This document shows positions 58,679 to 64,000 of a DNA stretch of 64,000 nt, piece after piece. Numbering within the stretch: position 1 is the stretch's first letter; every line of letters starts with the position of its first letter. Location of the stretch: assembly GCF_029784155.1 (NCBI RefSeq), contig NC_073692.1, forward strand, positions 235,866,503-235,930,502, given 5' to 3'. The notes below the pieces were generated by a model, which did no database searches, was not told where the DNA came from, and saw nothing but the letters and a program-made list of their open reading frames with translations. The position numbers and the translations under genes are program-made. This DNA comes from Uranotaenia lowii. Taxonomy: Eukaryota; Arthropoda; Insecta; Diptera; Culicidae.

Positions 58679-59625
58679 AGGCTATGATCATTTAGTATCC
58701 GGGCACTTTATTTTGGTGATAGCTGCGTTAATAGAGCTTGGATATGCAAAACTTTAGTAGCGTTGTGTTGGTTATGAAAAGGACTATCTTGCCTATTTTT
58801 GATAGATTTTTAAGTTTACGTGTGTATGAGATATTTACTATGCAAAAAGACATGATAAAAATAATTTTGCACAAATTTGCTTCTTTTGCACATTTTGTGC
58901 CTCGAAAATTCTTCATTGTTGACTCGAAAGCTCATAAATTGTTGATTTTTTCTGTTTTTTTTCGTACCACATGGTTTTTAAGTATAAGAAGCCACTCTAG
59001 GATCCACGCGAAGTTCAAATCAACCATCGGAGTGCAACTCTCGATCTTAAATATGGTAAAAAGTTTATGGTTATTTGGGATAACTGAATGAAGACTCTCT
59101 AAATAATGCAAAAAATCCATTTCCGGCAGAGGCAAAAATTGTTGCCTGACTAGTAGACACCAAGTAAATAACTAATAATGATCAGATCCAAAGATCGCAA
59201 TCTGTGCATCCGGTTTTTACGCAATATGACAGATGTGTTCTGATGGACAAAAAAATTTATGTTAAAACCGGATTTAAGAGATCAATTTCTTCGAGATACC
59301 AACTCATGAAAAGGTTCCAACCAGATTCCAATTGCTTTTTCCAGGTGAGTTTGTGTAAAATATCATGATTTTACAAAGGTTTTGGTTCTGTGGTAAAAAA
59401 AATAAATCAAAACATGACTGAAAAAAGTGTGCAAAGATAAAAAAGAGATTTTATGAAAAAGTTAGAGTATTTCTTGAAATCATTGATAAATATATTTTTT
59501 TTATATTTTTAGTTTAAATGTCATATTAACACCTTCGTTTCCTTCATAGAAAGTTTTTCGATCAAATGAATAGTTTTTAAAATACACACGTTTGTAACTG
59601 TCCGGATACTAAATGATCATAGCCT
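58679..59625. mobile_element. TA-flanked TIR element (AGGCTATGATCATTTAGTAT ends)
   Basis: Terminal repeats AGGCTATGATCATTTAGTAT are identical at both ends (right end reverse-complemented) and continue CCGG-C/A-CA. TA flanks lie at 58677-58678 and 59626-59627. Length is 947 bp. ORFs on both strands (for example 58738-59091) are not recognisable as transposase. It is a non-autonomous Tc1/mariner-type element or a strongly decayed copy. Confidence 0.8.
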
Positions 59626-59875
59626 TATGTAGAAAAATAGCCTAGTGAAGATTGTAATGAAAGTTAAATTTTAAATGTTCAGGCCATTACATATCTAGGC
59701 TTTCAAAAGTGTGCTCGTTGCCCATTAAAAAGTTCACTAAAATTCTACAAGAAATCATGAATGAGATTAGAACCAAAACTAAATTTCAGACCTCGAGATC
59801 TGAGAAATTCAAACATGATCCGATTTAATCTTCCCTAGACACCAGTTAAGTTCTATAATGGTTTCCAACTTTTTT

Positions 59876-59945
59876 GCTCTAAAACATGGGTGGCCAAACC
59901 ATGGCCCGCGGGGTACATGTGACGTGACCCGCGAAGCATTTTTCA
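59876..59945. repeat. Possible hAT-like terminal fragment
   Basis: GGGTGGCCAAACCATGGCCC followed by GCGGGGTACATGTG and GACCCGCG resembles the GC-rich ends of non-autonomous hAT elements. The other end was not found. Confidence 0.35.
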
Positions 59946-61821
59946 GAATTGGATGTTTTCCTTCTACACCATTTAAAAAAAACCGACTGTATCAAACAAA
60001 AGAGAGGCATTTTGATATTCTTCAATTTTTACAACATTTTACATATTGTTTGTACTTTTGCAATCACGTATTATGCAATAAATATTTGCTATTTAGTTGC
60101 ATCATACAAATGGTATTGAAAGTGGCCTCCACTATTCTGGGAGCGTTGAGAGTCTTCAAGCGGAAACTAGTCTATTTTTGAAGAGTTTGGAAGGTGTCAG
60201 GGAGATATGCTCTTAAATTAGGAAAGAACTCGAATAACTCAGTGCATTAAAATGATAATGAGAAAGTAAAAAAAATATTCATGTTTATTTTGAGCTGATA
60301 ATTCTGCTTATTTCAAGTCACTCACAAGATTTTTGCAAAACATAAATTTAATATCTTTTGACATTATTGTCCGAAATTTTATTTGTCAGCTTCGATTGAA
60401 ACAAATCAAACAGGAAAACAGAAGCTCAAAATAATTGAAATCTAGTTTGCAAAATTATTACATTATATTGTAATCACAGCATTATCAGAGTTATATTGGT
60501 ACAAAACTTCTACTATTTGTCATTCGAATTTTATGTTCGAAATTTTGTTTATCAACAAAAATTATTCAGCATGTTGAAATTGATTTAAAAAATATAAAAC
60601 TCACACACTTTATTTGTACTTAACTTCAACAGAAAAAGGTCAAGGTATTTTTAGTATATGTACGTGCAATGGTATATAAACTAATAGACAGGCTTGGGTA
60701 TTAAACGCTGATCGCTGAATAATGTGCTTTGTTTTTGTTAGAAAATTCATTTGCTCTCCAAATTTATCGAAAAAGCTCCACCAAAGACAATTTGACAAGC
60801 GAGACGACTAATATTTTAAAAGAACGATCATTAAAATTTTAAACATTTAGATTAGGTATGTCCAAACTTTGAAAGTTTCTTAAAGAACAACACAAGAACA
60901 TAACAAGGAAGAGCTCTTTGCATATTATTTTTATTATTATTTTTCAGAAGTGTAAGAAAATTTCATCTGAAATGCGAAAAGCTTAGGAAGGGTATTTTGT
61001 TTTGAAAATTCCGTTCTGCAGAGTTATCTTTATGGGACGAATAAGCCCAGAAAAACGCTGTGTGTGTGAAGTATTTTCAAGATAATTAAATTTAATTTAT
61101 AACTCATATATTGTATCGGAATTGGAAGGCATAATCTCGAAAATCTATTTTTTAAACATCTAAAAAATATGTTTGGCTAAAATTATACCCAATAACCCAC
61201 TTAACACTTAAAACCACTTTAAGTTTTTTGTGATATCGTTCATCGTGATGCGATCTGAAGTTGAAACCTTTGTCATAATTCAAGCTTAAGGAAATCTAAG
61301 AAAATCAAATAGTAAATGAGTCAACATTGCGCATTAAAATCAAACTTTGAAGTTGCTACTTCAAATCATTTTTCAACACAAAGATTTAGATTCGAATAAC
61401 ACAGACAAATTTTTAGAAAATTGTTCAATTTTTTTTAAAATAATTTCATAAAAAATTTATAAAAAAAAGAATATAATTTGGTTAATTGACAGTAGTTTTT
61501 CGATTTAATCATGCTCTAAATTTGTTTGACCGTGACAATGGCGAAACCGTGAATTTGACGAAACCTCAAAAGGGTATAAATAAAATTTTTGTTTTGTCTT
61601 AAAGGATACGTTAATTTTTCTAATAAGTATTGGACATGTAAAGTATTCATCAGATTTGAGCATTAATTGCATTTAGAAAAAGTAACCTTAAAAGAAGACA
61701 AAGAATTGACTTTACTTTATAATGTACTCCTGCAAAGCATTTTCAAGATTTTTCCTTAAAGTTAAAGCATGGATTATATTGATATGAAAATGTCCTTACC
61801 ATGAAAGTGCACAATTGAGGA
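59946..61821. other. No gene recognised
   Basis: AT-rich flank of the BEL/Pao element. No repeats or coding signal seen. Confidence 0.5.
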
Positions 61822-62490
61822 TGTTACTTCAAATAAGGCTCGACACTAATTTTCGAGAGCAGTGTTTATTACAGCAGCTTCAAAGCTAAAATATACATAT
61901 TCGATTTTAGGTTTAGGGACATGTTTTAGGTTTAAGCACAAGCTAAAGTTCGATCACACTTACATTTTAGTGCGAGAAAGTTGGCTACGCTAAGCTAAGC
62001 TACTCGTCTTTTGATCCCGAATCTATCCGGTCCGGATGATGATATCACTAAATGTGAAATGAAGCTATTCAAGTTCGACTCGTTTAGTAAAAACATCTAG
62101 CACTTACGGTTAACGAAGCTCAATTAAAATATCAGGCAAATCATCAATTGCCTATACAAATCGAGTGGTATCGGAATAGTGCGATCACTGTATAAACAAA
62201 CAGTGTGAATTGTTAATCCATCCTAACACATTATAAAAAGACAACTTACGGTTGGATGAATAGAAAACTGTTGAACTTCCTCAAGTGGCCTCTAGTGATA
62301 CCGTTCCTACTGGAGAATCACGGAAATTCCTCAAAATTCACAGCAACTAACTATCACTCCTTACTTGTTAATACAGACGCTCACAATGCGGGGGAAATCA
62401 AAACAAGGTGCTTATACACTATATGAAAAAGGCAGTCATACACGGCGTTATGTATTGACAATCTGGGATGGGCTATCAGTGGCGCCGACA
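61822..62490 (-). mobile_element. 3' LTR of a BEL/Pao retrotransposon
   Basis: On the minus strand the LTR starts TGTCGGCGCCACTGATAGCC at 62490, directly after a purine tract GGGGGAGGA that would prime plus-strand DNA synthesis. It ends ...TTTGAAGTAACA at 61822, giving the usual TG...CA (TGT...ACA) ends. A polyadenylation signal AATAAA lies near the 3' end (plus about 61866-61871). Length is 669 bp. The 5' LTR and the second target duplication lie beyond the window. The candidate 5-bp duplication (minus strand) would be TCCTC. Confidence 0.8.
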
Positions 62491-64000
62491 TCCTCCCCCG
62501 GGTGCATCTCAGCCGTCTCTGAGACTGCACTGCTCTGATCCTTTCCGCTACTGACGTCCAGTCGGGCCAGGTAATGAACCGCTCGCTTCAATACTCCATT
62601 CGCCGTCTCCACTACTGCTGTACGGGCCTGGCCATCGGATCCGACGAATATCTCCACCACACGTCCTCGTACCCAACCATTGCGGGTCTTTGGGTTCGCG
62701 GCCAATACCAAGCTGCCAACGTCAATCGTTTCCGCGTTTTGGAACCACTTGTCCTGCCGTCGTAAGATAGGAAGATACTCTTTCGTCCAGCGTCTCCAGA
62801 AGGTACCGGGTTCCAGTTGAATAAGACCCCATGTTTCCCGAAGGTTCCGTTGTTTTGAAATTGGAAGGTAGGTCAGAGGCCTTGAATTGATTATGCTTTC
62901 AGCCTCCACTATCAAAGTATTAAGCCCCTCGTCGTCTAGTTTACCCTCAGAGTACCCATTTTCAATTACCACCTTGACAGATCTCACCAGCCTTTCCCAC
63001 ACACCCCCTTTGTGTGGTGCCCCCAGATGATTAAACTTCCATTCGATATTCGTGAGAGTGTTAAAGAGCCCTCGGTTGATCTGCTGCTGAAGTAATCTTG
63101 ACGCCCCAACGTAGTTCGTCCCGTTGCTGCTAAAGAATGTTGCCGGTGCACCGCGGTGTCTCACAAACCGTCCGACTGCAAGAACATAGAAAGTTGTGAA
63201 GTGTGAGGACACCGCCTCAAAATGCACGGCTCGCACGGCTATACAGCTTCGACCAATACGTTGAGTCATGATATGGAGGCCTGAAACAATTCGGCAATTG
63301 TTCCGGAGCATTACTTTCCCGTCGAGAAATGATACACGTTGAGTGAGCGATCTTCTTTCTGTAACGTTAACACCTTCTTGAAAAGCAGCGTTCTCCCCCG
63401 GGTAGACTTCCAGCTGAAGGTGCTCATTGATGGCCTTCATCGCCGGTTTCAGTTTCGGATTTTCATTAAGCTTTTTTTCACAGGACATTCTTCTTTCGGG
63501 GCATTCTAAGCGCCGCTTGGCCATTCCGTCACTAACAGGGAGGACAACGTCGTCGTGTACCCTCAGTGGACCTGTCCTGAAGCGATCGCCAACACGCTCC
63601 GTGGTTTGCTCCATAATGGCCAGAGCTTGAACATCCTCTTCCAATTGCGGCTCAGATATCGCTGTTTCAACGTTGTCAGTCACCAGGATGTTGGGCGATT
63701 CATCTGCTGCACACTTGCAGCTGTGAAAGTTGATGGATGTACTGCTGCTTCCACTGCGTCGACCATAAACGCACCATCCAAGCCGCGTTTTTGTCGCGAT
63801 AGGCCCGGAGCCATCTCCTTCTCTTGTTTTTAGGGGTACAGCCAGACGAAGATTATCAATCCCGATGAGTATCTGCGGCTTGGCGTTATTGTAACTGGTT
63901 AACGGAAGTCCACGGAGGTATTTGTACTTTAAAGCTGCCGCATCTGCCTGGAAACTCTGCTTCGTTAAGTTCAAACATCCCACTGTCCGAGCGTTTGGTA
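62448..64000 (-). CDS. BEL/Pao retrotransposon polyprotein, 3' part, internally deleted
   Basis: The frame is open to the window edge; the GTG at 63983 is not a real start. Numbering from it gives 511 residues. Residues about 1-76 match the end of the Pao-type protease region (ILIGIDNLRLAVPLK, then TRLGWCVYG). Residues 128-190 match the start of the reverse-transcriptase region (RVGDRFRTGPL...). The reverse transcriptase and RNase H are then missing: the text jumps to SFLDGKVMLRNNCRI, normally found after RNase H. Integrase follows from about 247 but without its zinc finger and first Asp. The second catalytic motif reads SSNGTN (285-290) where SDNGTN is usual; the Glu (E330) in GGVWERLVRS remains. 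INSRPLTYLPI (366-376) and a DUF5641 end domain (about 395-475) follow. The stop lies 43 bp inside the LTR. The frame is intact but the copy cannot be autonomous. Confidence 0.9.
   Translation of the reverse strand, partial: PNARTVGCLNLTKQSFQADAAALKYKYLRGLPLTSYNNAKPQILIGIDNLRLAVPLKTREGDGSGPIATKTRLGWCVYGRRSGSSSTSINFHSCKCAADESPNILVTDNVETAISEPQLEEDVQALAIMEQTTERVGDRFRTGPLRVHDDVVLPVSDGMAKRRLECPERRMSCEKKLNENPKLKPAMKAINEHLQLEVYPGENAAFQEGVNVTERRSLTQRVSFLDGKVMLRNNCRIVSGLHIMTQRIGRSCIAVRAVHFEAVSSHFTTFYVLAVGRFVRHRGAPATFFSSNGTNYVGASRLLQQQINRGLFNTLTNIEWKFNHLGAPHKGGVWERLVRSVKVVIENGYSEGKLDDEGLNTLIVEAESIINSRPLTYLPISKQRNLRETWGLIQLEPGTFWRRWTKEYLPILRRQDKWFQNAETIDVGSLVLAANPKTRNGWVRGRVVEIFVGSDGQARTAVVETANGVLKRAVHYLARLDVSSGKDQSSAVSETAEMHPGEDVGATDSPSQIVNT

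Noticed and set aside
58738..59091. 117-residue ORF as the transposase of the TIR element 58679-59625
   Set aside because: No DDE-type motifs or helix-turn-helix could be identified, and the opposite strand is also partly open.

Overview
The window is AT-rich, repeat-dense eukaryotic DNA. It is best read as intronic and intergenic sequence from a dipteran insect, and probably a mosquito with a large genome. That placement is an inference. It rests on one intron-flanked exon with an insect-like NCKX protein sequence and on the mix of mobile elements (BEL/Pao, RNase H-bearing LINE, CR1/Jockey-like LINE, DD37E-like mariner, Penelope-like, Helitron-like, TA- and TTAA-flanked MITEs). There are no bacterial operons, CRISPR arrays or phage genes. 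Almost every other open reading frame is a chance ORF or part of a repeat.

Host gene. The only convincing host coding sequence is one plus-strand exon at 6372-6988. It encodes the first transmembrane cluster and alpha-1 repeat of a K+-dependent Na+/Ca2+ exchanger (SLC24/NCKX family, probably the Nckx30C type). No other exon of the gene is recognisable, so the downstream intron probably exceeds 57 kb and much of the window would lie inside it.

Layout. 1-6371: upstream intron with a tRNA-like SINE, a 38-bp hairpin, a TA-flanked MITE (2309-3198) and a GC-rich imperfect repeat (4800-5400). 9505-10477: a 5'-truncated LINE with 13-bp target-site duplications (TSDs) and a poly(A) tail. 11561-12912: a CTG-containing tandem array split by a TTAA-flanked MITE. 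14.1-16.4 kb: foldbacks, a G26 run and a 700-bp Penelope-like insertion carrying two inverted hammerhead-ribozyme motifs inside 13-bp TSDs. 20.3-21.3 kb and 39.7-40.3 kb: two internally deleted mariner copies keeping different parts of the transposase. 23-30 kb: long-TIR and TA-flanked MITEs and a second SINE. 31.2-32.6 kb: a decayed Helitron-like copy. 36-41 kb: a 16-bp minisatellite, CCCGAGC-ended MITEs, a decayed LINE reverse transcriptase and another TA-MITE. 47-56 kb: a nested block with three head-to-tail Helitron-like elements on the minus strand, interrupted by a plus-strand relative and two MITEs. 58.7-59.6 kb: another TA-flanked TIR element. 61822-64000: the 3' LTR and 3' part of the polyprotein of a minus-strand BEL/Pao retrotransposon that has lost reverse transcriptase and key integrase residues but is still open.

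How the parts relate. Apart from the NCKX exon, the content is a record of transposition. Nesting order is often readable: MITE inside satellite, MITE inside long-TIR element, Helitron-like elements abutting each other. The strongest candidates for unusual biology are the paired inverted hammerhead motifs, the abutting Helitron-like chain and the still-open, deletion-derived BEL polyprotein. I found no clear new multi-gene system.
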